Source: an uncultured Alphaproteobacteria bacterium
GTDB taxonomy: Bacteria > Pseudomonadota > Alphaproteobacteria > Rs-D84
Direction: 5' to 3'
DNA length: 7,585 nucleotides
Assembly: GCA_937900435.1 (NCBI GenBank)
Contig: CALCEG010000031.1
Coordinates: 1-7,585 of the forward strand
Position numbers and translations under genes: made by a program. Below the pieces are notes generated by a model. It had not been told where the DNA came from. It worked only from the letters and a program-made list of their open reading frames with translations, and did not search any database. Of this stretch, positions 1 to 6,365 are shown piece by piece (positions within the stretch are counted from its first letter, which is position 1; every line of letters starts with the position of its first letter).

Positions 1-7
1 ATATAAG

Positions 8-88
8 ATGAATAACGAGCAGAGAATGAAAAATTTATCCACGCCAACAGGAAAAATTGATGTTGTCTTGGACACTGATGCGTACAAT
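8..88 (+). CDS. N-terminal fragment resembling an inosine-uridine nucleoside hydrolase, broken at the junction
   Basis: In frame 2 this stretch reads with ATGs at 8 and 26 and contains PTGKIDVVLDTDAYN at 44-88. That matches the first strand and calcium-binding loop of IUNH-family nucleoside hydrolases, where D-T-D-x-Y-N is normally followed by E-I-D-D-Q. Here the match stops after the Asn codon at 86-88, and the same frame continues as unrelated residues until a stop at 236-238. The family cleaves the N-glycosidic bond of ribonucleosides and needs the following DD pair, which is absent, so no functional enzyme is encoded. The likelier start is the ATG at 26, with a weak purine-rich stretch before it. 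Recognition rests on about 15 residues. It could be chance, but the match is specific and the sequence lies in a different frame from the synthetase that follows. Confidence 0.5.
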
Positions 89-89
89 C

Positions 90-884
90 GTCGCAATGCG
101 CGGTTTCTTGCGCGCGATTGGACTGGGCGGATTGGTAAAAAAAGTTACAAAACCTGTTCACGATGCCTTTGGCGGGAACACCAAGGTTTTAGTGTCTGCA
201 GGCGCAACCTTGAAACCATCAATTCGCAAGTTCTATGAGAGTATGGGCTTTGTGGTTGGTGATTGTTATGGTCTGACAGAAACAACGGGACCTGCAAACT
301 TTAACTTTGCGTTTCGCAGGGCAAATGGTTCAATGTATTACGCCGGTCCATTGCTGGGCAACGAAATACAAATTCATAACCCTGATAAAAAAGGCGTAGG
401 TGAAATTTGGGTTCGTGGTAATATGGTTATGCCAGGTTACCTTGAAAACGATATCGCCAATGCAGAAGCATTTGAAAATGGTTGGTTCAAGACGGGCGAT
501 ATTGGTTGCCTGGATAAATATGGTCGCCTGCAGGTCAAAGGTCGTCAAAAACAAGTTATTGTTTTGGACAGTGGCAAAAACGTCTATCCAGATGAACTGG
601 AAGACCTGTATATGCAAAACGATGAAATCTTAAACGCGGCGGTGTTTGAATATGTAATCAAAGACAAAACCGTTCCGTTCGCAGTATTTCAAGTAAAACC
701 AGGAACAACCGTTGCACGCGTTGCATTGTTGCTAAAAAAATCTAATTTGGCGATTGCGCAATATAAATGGGTTCGCCATTTCGCAATTACCGAAGAAGAA
801 TTGCCATCAACATCTGCAAAAAAAGTAAAACACTTTGCGGTTCGCGATATGCTGAACAATGGCGCATTTACGCGTGCAGAATAA
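90..884 (+). CDS. Long-chain acyl-CoA synthetase, AMP-forming (C-terminal part, 5' truncated)
   Basis: This is the C-terminal ~264 residues of an ANL-superfamily adenylate-forming enzyme, which activates fatty acids to acyl-AMP and then acyl-CoA using ATP and CoA. Visible motifs are KVLVSAGATLKPSI, the YGLTETTGP adenylate motif (YGLTE at 267-281), GEIWVRGNMVMPGYL, the TGDIG motif from 495, and the hinge/C-domain block GRLQVKGRQKQVIV...SGKNVYPDELED. The terminal LPSTSAKKVKHF block carries the presumed catalytic lysine at 822-824. There the usual TGK is AKK, closer to the TLKVK form of some long-chain ligases. Family members are about 550-640 residues, so the N-terminal half with the ATP-binding Ser/Thr/Gly loop is missing. 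In this frame stops lie at 9-11 and 27-29, and no credible start exists; the TTG at 57 is not convincing. The intact gene should extend left, but the sequence there looks foreign. The gene ends with TAA, followed by a terminator. Confidence 0.88.
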   Translation, partial: VAMRGFLRAIGLGGLVKKVTKPVHDAFGGNTKVLVSAGATLKPSIRKFYESMGFVVGDCYGLTETTGPANFNFAFRRANGSMYYAGPLLGNEIQIHNPDKKGVGEIWVRGNMVMPGYLENDIANAEAFENGWFKTGDIGCLDKYGRLQVKGRQKQVIVLDSGKNVYPDELEDLYMQNDEILNAAVFEYVIKDKTVPFAVFQVKPGTTVARVALLLKKSNLAIAQYKWVRHFAITEEELPSTSAKKVKHFAVRDMLNNGAFTRAE

Positions 885-901
885 TCTGTATGACGTCAAA
901 A

Positions 902-926
902 GGTGGGGCATAGCCCCATCTTTTTT
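902..926 (+). terminator. Intrinsic terminator of the acyl-CoA synthetase gene
   Basis: GGTGGGGC (902-909), a 3-nt ATA loop and GCCCCATC (913-920) form an 8-bp stem with one G-T pair, followed directly by six T (921-926). It starts 17 bp after the stop codon. A-rich sequence before the stem can pair with part of the T run, so weak bidirectional activity is possible, although no gene converges on it. Confidence 0.88.
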
Positions 927-936
927 ATCGCACCCG

Positions 937-966
937 TTGACAAAAGAAAACATCGTATTATATTAT
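937..966 (+). promoter_or_regulatory. Sigma70-type promoter of the coiled-coil gene
   Basis: A perfect TTGACA at 937-942 is followed after 18 bp by TATTAT (961-966, five of six matches to TATAAT). An overlapping alternative -10, TATATT at 959-964, gives a 16-bp spacer. The promoter lies directly after the upstream terminator, so the next gene is a separate transcription unit with a leader of roughly 25-30 nt. Confidence 0.72.
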
Positions 967-999
967 ATATATGTGAACGCATAAAAGGAGGCAAAAAAA

Positions 1000-1476
1000 A
1001 TGGAAAACAACAAAAAACAAGTTGTTATAAAACACGCAGCACAGACTGTTTCCGATTTGTCCGCATCAATCGATGCAGCAATTCGTGCGACCGAAGAACG
1101 TACACAATTGCTGGGATATTTAGCCTCTTTGGAATCTTTTATACAAAACAACCGTCATGACCGTGACGAAGTTCGTGAAGCCGAAGAACAACGTAGCAAA
1201 TACGAGGCACGCATTGATGTTTTGACGGATATCATAAACAAGGGCAAGGCTGCAAAAAGTAAATATTTAGATAGTTTACGGTTCGAGCAAGCAGAAATTC
1301 TGGACAGGATGGAATTCTATTCAAAAAAATTGGACAACTGCGTGGTTAGTATGGGTGACGCCAGATTTCCTGAAGCCGCATCAGATTTTGAAGTATATAA
1401 TGATGAATATATGCGTTTGCACGAAAAATCTAAAAAAATCGCATCCAAGATAGCCGAATTGCAAAAAATTCAATAA
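1000..1476 (+). CDS. Small coiled-coil protein of unknown function
   Basis: I do not recognise this 158-residue protein. It has no signal peptide or membrane segment and is rich in Glu, Lys, Ala, Asp and Ser. Long helical stretches with heptad-like spacing cover roughly residues 13-112 and 130-157, separated by a short break near residues 114-128 that contains the only cysteine (C114) and the only proline. A soluble, elongated, oligomerising protein is the natural reading. The start is secure: AAGGAGG (985-991) lies 8 nt before the ATG, and a strong promoter sits just upstream. It is monocistronic, between an intrinsic terminator and a convergent minus-strand gene. The near-consensus promoter and ribosome binding site suggest abundant expression, as for a structural or nucleoid/cytoskeletal accessory protein. 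That is inference from the signals only; no family assignment is possible by eye. Confidence 0.8.
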   Translation: MENNKKQVVIKHAAQTVSDLSASIDAAIRATEERTQLLGYLASLESFIQNNRHDRDEVREAEEQRSKYEARIDVLTDIINKGKAAKSKYLDSLRFEQAEILDRMEFYSKKLDNCVVSMGDARFPEAASDFEVYNDEYMRLHEKSKKIASKIAELQKIQ

Positions 1477-1493
1477 ATTACCCCTTTGGTAAT
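1477..1493. repeat. Short perfect inverted repeat in the convergent gap
   Basis: ATTACC and GGTAAT flank a 5-nt CCTTT loop, beginning at the base after the stop codon of the coiled-coil gene. A second small hairpin, TTGC-TTCGC-GCAA, lies further along the same 76-bp gap near 1519-1531. Neither has a T run, so these may be weak or factor-assisted 3' ends rather than canonical intrinsic terminators. Nothing else is apparent between 1477 and 1552. Confidence 0.4.
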
Positions 1494-1552
1494 ACATCTT
1501 GTAAAACAAACTGGATTGTTGCTTCGCGCAAGCGTGAGTATAGCAGGGAAGA

Positions 1553-2791
1553 TTAATTGCAAATTACAACGTATGGAATCCTAGATTTTTCTTGGTTTAT
1601 GCCGCGTTCACCACAATCCATACAGTTAAACTTGCGATTCTGCGAATGGCTTTTATCCAATAATACAGGAATATCTATTATGTCTTGAACTTTGTTGATG
1701 TATGTGCGATCTGGAAACCCAAAATAGAACGCACGCGTTGAACCACTGCAATCGGCAACATTACCGGGATAACAACTGGCATCATTCAATTTTTCAGGGT
1801 CAGGAACACAGGTCGCTTCGCAGGTGTCCATATTTGTAATCATCTTTTCACAATCTGTACACGATGTTTGTGGTACGCGTAATGTCGTCCCCAGCGCACC
1901 GCCCATCGTCGCAGCAGTAATGTTTTCGCATTTTTTCATATCACTGATGTCTGTTGGGTTTGTAACACATTCCCATTCCAGCGTATTATAATTCAATCGT
2001 GCAACCATTTTATCAGGACACTGTTTTTCAGGAAACGGGTTTATACATTCCCAAACACTGTCCACCAAGACCGCAGTTTGATTGTCTGCACATAGTGGCT
2101 TTCTGGATTCGTCAGGCACACATTCGTACAAATCAGAATCCCAAATCATATCGCCCCCACAGTCTGTCTTGGCATTATAATTGATACATTGCCACCGTCC
2201 AAATCTGTATATTTTTGTTGTGCCAACAGGACAATCTATATCGGTTATTTGTACGCTGTTATATTCTGTTGCCGTTTCGGGGATTTCGTATTGCGTCAGA
2301 TATACCAGTTGTCCATCTTGTAAATTCATTTCCGTTATGATTTCTTTTGGCACATTGCGCCGCAACGCAGTTCCGCCTGACATAATCATATTTTCGTGAA
2401 AGACCCCAAACGTCCCAGCATCAGGATAATAGGTTTCTAAAACATCCATCATATTATTATAGTTGTCTTGTTTTATTGGTTCGCTGGCAGTTATTAGATA
2501 ACTAAACGCTGGTTTTTTATTTCTGACAATTTCGCAACTTGTTTTTTTTAACCGAGAGTCCAGACAAATAAAATTACTGGCCACTTGGTTTTGTTGTACA
2601 CATTCGTCTTGGAATTCCATACCGTTAATTTGTGCGTTATGTGCGGCGACAATACACTGGGCAACTGTACGCAAATCTGATTTAGAAATCGCATATTCTG
2701 TTGATTGATTGACAATCTTGCTGCTGGGGCTGTCCAACAAATAATACCCCGTCATCAGCAGTGCAACTAAAAACATGATAAAAATATTCAT
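1553..2791 (-). CDS. Cys-rich single-pass membrane-anchored or exported protein with four tandem Cys-repeats
   Basis: I do not recognise a named family. Residue numbers count from the upper ATG at 2794 (413 residues). The second ATG, at 2791, is the likelier start because GAGGG sits 4-5 nt before it but almost touches the first. A hydrophobic helix (about 3-20) is followed by a polar domain, so the body is probably periplasmic or exported behind an uncleaved anchor, somewhat like a pilin-type N-terminus but without a visible prepilin cleavage motif. There are 22 cysteines, as expected for an oxidising compartment. Residues 188-276 hold four tandem units of about 24 residues, each opening with Cys and ending [WY]-[EQ]-C-[IV] (C188/C203, C212/C225, C235/C250, C259/C276). 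The C-terminal part adds CTDC, CEATC and CMDC pairs. The gene stands alone, divergent from lptE and convergent with the coiled-coil gene. A surface or adhesive role is possible but unproven. Confidence 0.82.
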   Translation of the reverse strand: MNIFIMFLVALLMTGYYLLDSPSSKIVNQSTEYAISKSDLRTVAQCIVAAHNAQINGMEFQDECVQQNQVASNFICLDSRLKKTSCEIVRNKKPAFSYLITASEPIKQDNYNNMMDVLETYYPDAGTFGVFHENMIMSGGTALRRNVPKEIITEMNLQDGQLVYLTQYEIPETATEYNSVQITDIDCPVGTTKIYRFGRWQCINYNAKTDCGGDMIWDSDLYECVPDESRKPLCADNQTAVLVDSVWECINPFPEKQCPDKMVARLNYNTLEWECVTNPTDISDMKKCENITAATMGGALGTTLRVPQTSCTDCEKMITNMDTCEATCVPDPEKLNDASCYPGNVADCSGSTRAFYFGFPDRTYINKVQDIIDIPVLLDKSHSQNRKFNCMDCGERGINQEKSRIPYVVICN

Positions 2792-2800
2792 CATTCCCTC

Positions 2801-2829
2801 TTGCGATTTATAAAAAGTCTAGGTAATAT
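2801..2829 (+). promoter_or_regulatory. Candidate promoter of the lptE-holA-map-radC operon
   Basis: TTGCGA (2801-2806) and TAATAT (2824-2829) are separated by 17 bp, each with four of six consensus matches. The predicted start of transcription is near 2836, about 28 nt before the lptE ATG. The divergent gene arrangement requires a plus-strand promoter within these 72 bp, which supports the call; the exact hexamers are tentative. Confidence 0.42.
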
Positions 2830-2844
2830 AGAAATAAATTGCAA
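2816..2844 (-). promoter_or_regulatory. Candidate promoter of the Cys-rich protein gene
   Basis: Reading the minus strand, TTGCAA (2844-2839), a 17-bp spacer and TAGACT (2821-2816) form a moderate sigma70-like pair. It overlaps the lptE promoter face to face, so the two could exclude each other or share a regulator. An alternative -10, TATAAA (2812-2807), would leave almost no leader and is less attractive. Confidence 0.3.
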
Positions 2845-2863
2845 CAGGAAATCTAATATTGTT

Positions 2864-3346
2864 ATGAAAAAAATTTTATTATTATTAATTGCGTTTTGTA
2901 TTTCAGGATGTGGTTTTCAACCGATGTTTTCGGGACAAGACACTGACATATATGTTTACCCAATCAGTGGTATTAACGGTATTGATTTGCGTAACGCATT
3001 GTGGGCAAAGTTTGGCGGACAACATACGGCAGATTCCGAATATTCGTTGCGTATCGAATTGTCTGCACCTAATAATAACTACAAGGCGCGCGAACAAACT
3101 GGTGATGCCACCTGGCAAGAAGTTTCGTTAACCGCAAAATATCAGCTGTTACGCCAGGGCAAGGTTATTGCATCTGGGACAGAAACATCGTCCGAATCGT
3201 ATACATTTGTTCGCTATTTAGTTGCGTCAAACGCATCTTATAACAACGCAATCCAAAACACGATTCAAGTTCTGGCAGAAAAAATCGGCGCACGCGCTAT
3301 TATTGAAACACATAAAAATTCAACCAGTACATCGGATAATAAATAA
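2864..3346 (+). CDS. lptE: LPS-assembly lipoprotein LptE
   Basis: LptE is the outer-membrane lipoprotein that plugs the LptD barrel and helps deliver lipopolysaccharide to the cell surface. The 160-residue product starts with a lipoprotein signal (MKKILLLLIAFCISGC) with lipobox I-S-G-C, giving lipidation at Cys16. The mature protein opens with GFQPMF, the family's CGFQP hallmark. A central strand block with ATWQEVSLTAKYQL (about residues 82-95) and a C-terminal helix (about 121-147) follow the LptE pattern. The ATG at 2864 is chosen because it places the signal peptide at the N-terminus; an in-frame TTG at 2801 would add 21 non-signal residues. The RBS is modest (AGGAA, 13 nt upstream). The stop overlaps the holA start by one base (TAATG), implying coupled translation. 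In many alphaproteobacteria leuS precedes this pair, but here a divergent unrelated gene does. Confidence 0.88.
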   Translation: MKKILLLLIAFCISGCGFQPMFSGQDTDIYVYPISGINGIDLRNALWAKFGGQHTADSEYSLRIELSAPNNNYKAREQTGDATWQEVSLTAKYQLLRQGKVIASGTETSSESYTFVRYLVASNASYNNAIQNTIQVLAEKIGARAIIETHKNSTSTSDNK

Positions 3347-4335
3347 TGAAATGGAAAGATACTGATTTTAAATCTGGTATTGATAAAATTCGCGCCGTAT
3401 TAATTTACGGCCCCGACATTGGTCAGGTTGATGAATATTGTGATTTGGCGATTGAAAAACTGGGCATCGAAAAAGATAACTTGTTTGCACTGGATTCAAG
3501 CGATTTAAACGAAAAATCAGACGCACTGTTTGCCGAAGCGTGCAGCCCATCAATGTTCGGCGGTCGCAAAATGGTTTTGATATCAGGCGCAGGCGATTCG
3601 GATGCAAAACATATTGCAGATTTGGTTAATCATCCTGGACTGTGCGCAACCGTAATTGTTTCAGGTGGCGATTTACGCGCAGGTGGCGGTTTACGCACGT
3701 TATTTGAAGGCGCAACAGATATGGCGACCTTGGCGTGTTATACGGACGATGCGCGCACTTTGGCGACATTAATACGCAACGAACTGTCAGCATCTGCTGG
3801 GATTATGCAAATAACCCCTGACGCAATGGCGTATATGACCGCACACTTGGGGGGCGACAGGGGTATTACACGCAGTTTTTTAACCAAGATTGCACTGTAT
3901 GTAAACGATAAACGTATTGTCGAATTGTCCGATGTTGAAAAGTGTTTGCCCGACACAGGCGCAGCAGATATTGATGACTTTATGTATTCGTTGACGGCTG
4001 GGAACGTTTCACAAACCATGATGGCACTGGACAGGCTGTTGTACGATAATAAAGAACCAAATATGCTGATTCGTATGCTGGACACTCATTTCAAAAAATT
4101 GCAAAACGCAGTTGTAAATGGTCAATTACCCAATTTATTCTGGAAGGTTCGTGATAAATTTAATATCGCGATAAAAATATGGCCAGAGTCTGAAATTGTA
4201 GCAGTTCTGGTGCGATTAAATGAATTAGAACGCCAGTTGCGTATAACTGGTATGCCCGCCGAGGTTTTGTTGCGCGATTTCGCATTAAAACTGTCTGCAC
4301 GCGCGGCCAAACTTGCGATAAAAAGAAGGAACTAA
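3346..4335 (+). CDS. holA: DNA polymerase III subunit delta
   Basis: Delta is the clamp-loader subunit that binds and opens the beta sliding clamp in the replisome. The 329-residue length is typical. Family landmarks are IYGPDIG (residues 20-26, the nucleotide-fold-like start of domain I, degenerate as expected because delta does not hydrolyse ATP), SPSMFGGRKMVLI (67-79, the usual clamp-contact region around the Phe), and LRAGGGLRTLFE (110-121). ACYTDDARTLATLI (130-143) opens domain II. The C-terminal collar helices hold DDFMYSLTAGN and LIRMLDTHFKKLQ. Identification rests on this ordered set and on the position directly after lptE, a known pairing. The start overlaps the lptE stop by 1 nt, and no strong RBS is seen, so re-initiation is likely. 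The gene sits 1 bp before map. Confidence 0.88.
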   Translation: MKWKDTDFKSGIDKIRAVLIYGPDIGQVDEYCDLAIEKLGIEKDNLFALDSSDLNEKSDALFAEACSPSMFGGRKMVLISGAGDSDAKHIADLVNHPGLCATVIVSGGDLRAGGGLRTLFEGATDMATLACYTDDARTLATLIRNELSASAGIMQITPDAMAYMTAHLGGDRGITRSFLTKIALYVNDKRIVELSDVEKCLPDTGAADIDDFMYSLTAGNVSQTMMALDRLLYDNKEPNMLIRMLDTHFKKLQNAVVNGQLPNLFWKVRDKFNIAIKIWPESEIVAVLVRLNELERQLRITGMPAEVLLRDFALKLSARAAKLAIKRRN

Positions 4336-4336
4336 A

Positions 4337-5098
4337 ATGTTATCATCTGTATATGCCCCAAAAGATTTTAAGCGTCTGCGTGCCGCAGGGGATGTTGTTG
4401 CGCGCTGTTTTGATTATATCAGTCCATATATCAAGGCTGGGATATCAACTGGCGAAATCGACAGAATGGTCGCGCAATTCTTGAAAGAAAACGGTGCGCG
4501 CTCGTCTGATTTGGGATATCAGGGGTATCCTAAACATATTTGCACGTCTGTAAATGATGTTATCGTCCATGGGATTCCCAGCGATGACTGTATTTTAAAA
4601 GATGGCGATATCGTAAACATTGATTTAACCGCAGAATACAAAGGTTTTCATGGCGATGCATCGCGTATGTTTATGATTGGCAAAGTATCGCCCCAGGCAC
4701 AAAAACTGGTTCAAGTATGTCAAGACGCATTAAACGCAGCAATTTCTGTTTGCGCCCCTGGTGTTCCACTGTCCGAAATTGGAAAAACCATAGAAAGCGT
4801 TGTTTCGCCACATGGATTTTCAATATCGCGTGACTTTGTCGGCCATGGTATTGGCAAAGTTATGCACGATGACCCACAGATATATCATTTCTATGACAAG
4901 GCGTGGGACAAGGTTAAAATGGTTCCTGGTTTGGTTTTCACAATCGAACCAATGATAAACACAGGTTCCCCAGAATGCAAAATAGATGCCGATGGATGGA
5001 CTGCGCGTACTGTCGACGGGGGACTGTCCGCACAGTGGGAACACACAATCGGAATTACCGAAGACGGCGCAATAATTTTCACAGAAAAAATGGTCTAG
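4337..5098 (+). CDS. map: Methionine aminopeptidase, type I
   Basis: This enzyme removes the initiator methionine from nascent proteins in the cytosol using a two-metal pita-bread fold. All five metal ligands are present: D96 (NIDLTAEYKGFHGD), D107, H170 (VGHGIGKVMHDDP), E204 (FTIEPMIN) and E235 (SAQWEHTIGIT), nearly the same numbering as E. coli Map. The substrate-site histidine is H79 in VHGIP. At 253 residues with no N-terminal zinc-finger or SH3-binding extension, it is the compact type Ia form. GAAGGA (4325-4330) lies 6 nt before the ATG and supports the start. It follows holA by one base and precedes radC by seven. Its operon position between replication and radC genes is probably housekeeping clustering rather than a dedicated pathway. 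Confidence 0.96.
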   Translation: MLSSVYAPKDFKRLRAAGDVVARCFDYISPYIKAGISTGEIDRMVAQFLKENGARSSDLGYQGYPKHICTSVNDVIVHGIPSDDCILKDGDIVNIDLTAEYKGFHGDASRMFMIGKVSPQAQKLVQVCQDALNAAISVCAPGVPLSEIGKTIESVVSPHGFSISRDFVGHGIGKVMHDDPQIYHFYDKAWDKVKMVPGLVFTIEPMINTGSPECKIDADGWTARTVDGGLSAQWEHTIGITEDGAIIFTEKMV

Positions 5099-5105
5099 TC
5101 TGATT

Positions 5106-5804
5106 ATGCCGACAACCGATTTGTCATTTTGTTCCGGGCATCGTTCCCGATTAAAAGAAAAATTACTGAACGGTAAGTTGTCTGGCTATGAATTGCTGGA
5201 ATTATTATTAACATACGCGATACCGCGGCGTGATGTGCGTCCGCTGGCGCGTAAGTTAGTCGAAAAGTTTGGGGGCGTGTATTTTGTTTTGCGCGCCTCA
5301 TACGAAGACTTAATATCTGTTCCTGGGATTGGACATAACACTGCCGCGATAATACGGTTGGCATACGAATTAATATCTGTATCTTATACAGAACGTGCGA
5401 TGTCTGGTAGATATCTTGCTGATGATAAGTTCGTCAGGGATTATTGTCGCAGTTTAGTTACAGGCAAAACTACAGAAGAATTTCATATTTTATACCTTGG
5501 GAACGACCATCGATTATTGTTTGACGAAACACATAGTCGTGGCACAATTAATGAAACCGCCGTTTATCCACGCGAAATTTCACGCAAAGCACTGCAGTTG
5601 AATGCAATAAGTGTCATATTGGTTCACAACCACCCGATTTCTGATAACGAATTTTCCCACGCAGATGCGGATTTAACTACCCTAATCGAAGAACGTTTAA
5701 ATTCATTTGGAATTACGCTGGTCGACCACTTTTTGGTAACAGCAAATGGCATAGTCCATTCGTTGCGCGCTTCACCTTGGCTGCGAAACTCATCATTAAA
5801 ATGA
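5106..5804 (+). CDS. radC: RadC family JAMM/MPN protein
   Basis: The 232-residue protein has the RadC layout. An N-terminal GHRSRLKEKLL...YELLELLLTYAIPRRDVRPLARKLVEKFG segment leads into a helix-hairpin-helix (DLISVPGIGHNTA, about residues 69-80). An MPN/JAMM domain then includes GTINETAVYPREISRKAL and the metal motif H174-N-H176...S184-x2-D187, so the H-x-H-x7-S-x2-D signature is intact. The usual HNHPSGDPxPS is here HNHPISDNEFS, so the conserved Gly and Pro are lost. The biochemical role of RadC is unsettled; the old DNA-repair assignment is doubtful, and a metal-dependent protease or nuclease-like role is possible. There is no clear RBS; with a 7-bp gap from map, translation is probably coupled. 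The last 9 bases overlap the 3' end of the convergent minus-strand gene. Confidence 0.93.
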   Translation: MPTTDLSFCSGHRSRLKEKLLNGKLSGYELLELLLTYAIPRRDVRPLARKLVEKFGGVYFVLRASYEDLISVPGIGHNTAAIIRLAYELISVSYTERAMSGRYLADDKFVRDYCRSLVTGKTTEEFHILYLGNDHRLLFDETHSRGTINETAVYPREISRKALQLNAISVILVHNHPISDNEFSHADADLTTLIEERLNSFGITLVDHFLVTANGIVHSLRASPWLRNSSLK

Positions 5805-6356
5805 TTGTTGTTCGGTGGGCTGTTGCGGTGTTTGCGGCGTATCGTACTTTTCAAGTTCTGTTAAAACATCCCCCAGTTTGACTTCTTCTGTTTCTGTATC
5901 GTTTTGAACCGTTGCAACCTCTGTAGGGCCTGTATCGTATATATCCAGCTGTTCGTACAAATCAGTGCTGTCTTTGCCCAACTTTTGTTTTCGTGCATCC
6001 AACATTTTATTAACTTCTTCGATTGGAATACTGACTGTTTTGCACCCGATTGCGAATATATCGCGCCCATATATAAAATTTACAATTGCACCAACCGCAG
6101 ATATTCCACCAAGTACCAAGATAAGATTTTTAAGATTATTAAAAATATCATTTTTCCCACCGCGTATCATCGATATAGCCCAACCCGTCAACATCAATCC
6201 AGTTGCAACAGTTATCGCAACCCAAGCAAATTCAGCAAAAGTCTGAAAACTGCGCAATACGCACGATGGATCTTCTAGGAGTATTTGCGTGCCGTCCACA
6301 CGCAATTCGTGGAACCCCGAGTTTTCTAGCAGTCGTATAATCGTGTCAGTGTTCAT
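5796..6356 (-). CDS. Two-helix membrane protein of unknown function with acidic C-terminal tail
   Basis: This 186-residue protein is not one I recognise. Two hydrophobic segments lie at about residues 41-63 and 76-97, joined by a short basic loop (MIRGGKNDIFNNLKN) that should be cytoplasmic by the positive-inside rule, putting both termini outside the cytoplasm. The only two cysteines, C32 and C105, flank the pair on the same predicted side and could form a disulfide. The ~80-residue tail is acidic and ends in a Gln/Pro/Thr-rich stretch. The helix-short basic loop-helix topology recalls VirB2/TrbC-type pilin subunits of type IV secretion, but the long tail is atypical and I see no other secretion genes, so this is only a suggestion. 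The ATG lies 9 bp after the stop of the acidic-protein gene, so the two are probably cotranscribed. Its RBS is weak. It overlaps radC tail to tail by 9 bp. Confidence 0.78.
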   Translation of the reverse strand: MNTDTIIRLLENSGFHELRVDGTQILLEDPSCVLRSFQTFAEFAWVAITVATGLMLTGWAISMIRGGKNDIFNNLKNLILVLGGISAVGAIVNFIYGRDIFAIGCKTVSIPIEEVNKMLDARKQKLGKDSTDLYEQLDIYDTGPTEVATVQNDTETEEVKLGDVLTELEKYDTPQTPQQPTEQQSF

Positions 6357-6365
6357 TTTTGTGCT

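Noticed and set aside
57..89. TTG/ATG starts at 57-62 as the true beginning of the acyl-CoA synthetase
   Set aside because: The residues encoded before about base 90 do not look like synthetase sequence, no RBS is present, and the family needs about 300 more N-terminal residues.
1537..1545. TGC-TATACT extended -10-like element on the minus strand in the convergent gap, possibly driving an antisense or small RNA
   Set aside because: There is no -35, no T-run terminator for a small RNA, and single -10-like matches are common in AT-rich DNA.
1477..1552. Intrinsic terminator for the convergent pair
   Set aside because: The hairpins are only 4-6 bp and lack a T run on either strand, so they are listed only as an inverted repeat.
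2801..2863. TTG-initiated N-terminal extension of LptE
   Set aside because: It would bury the lipoprotein signal peptide 21 residues inside the protein, which would block lipidation.
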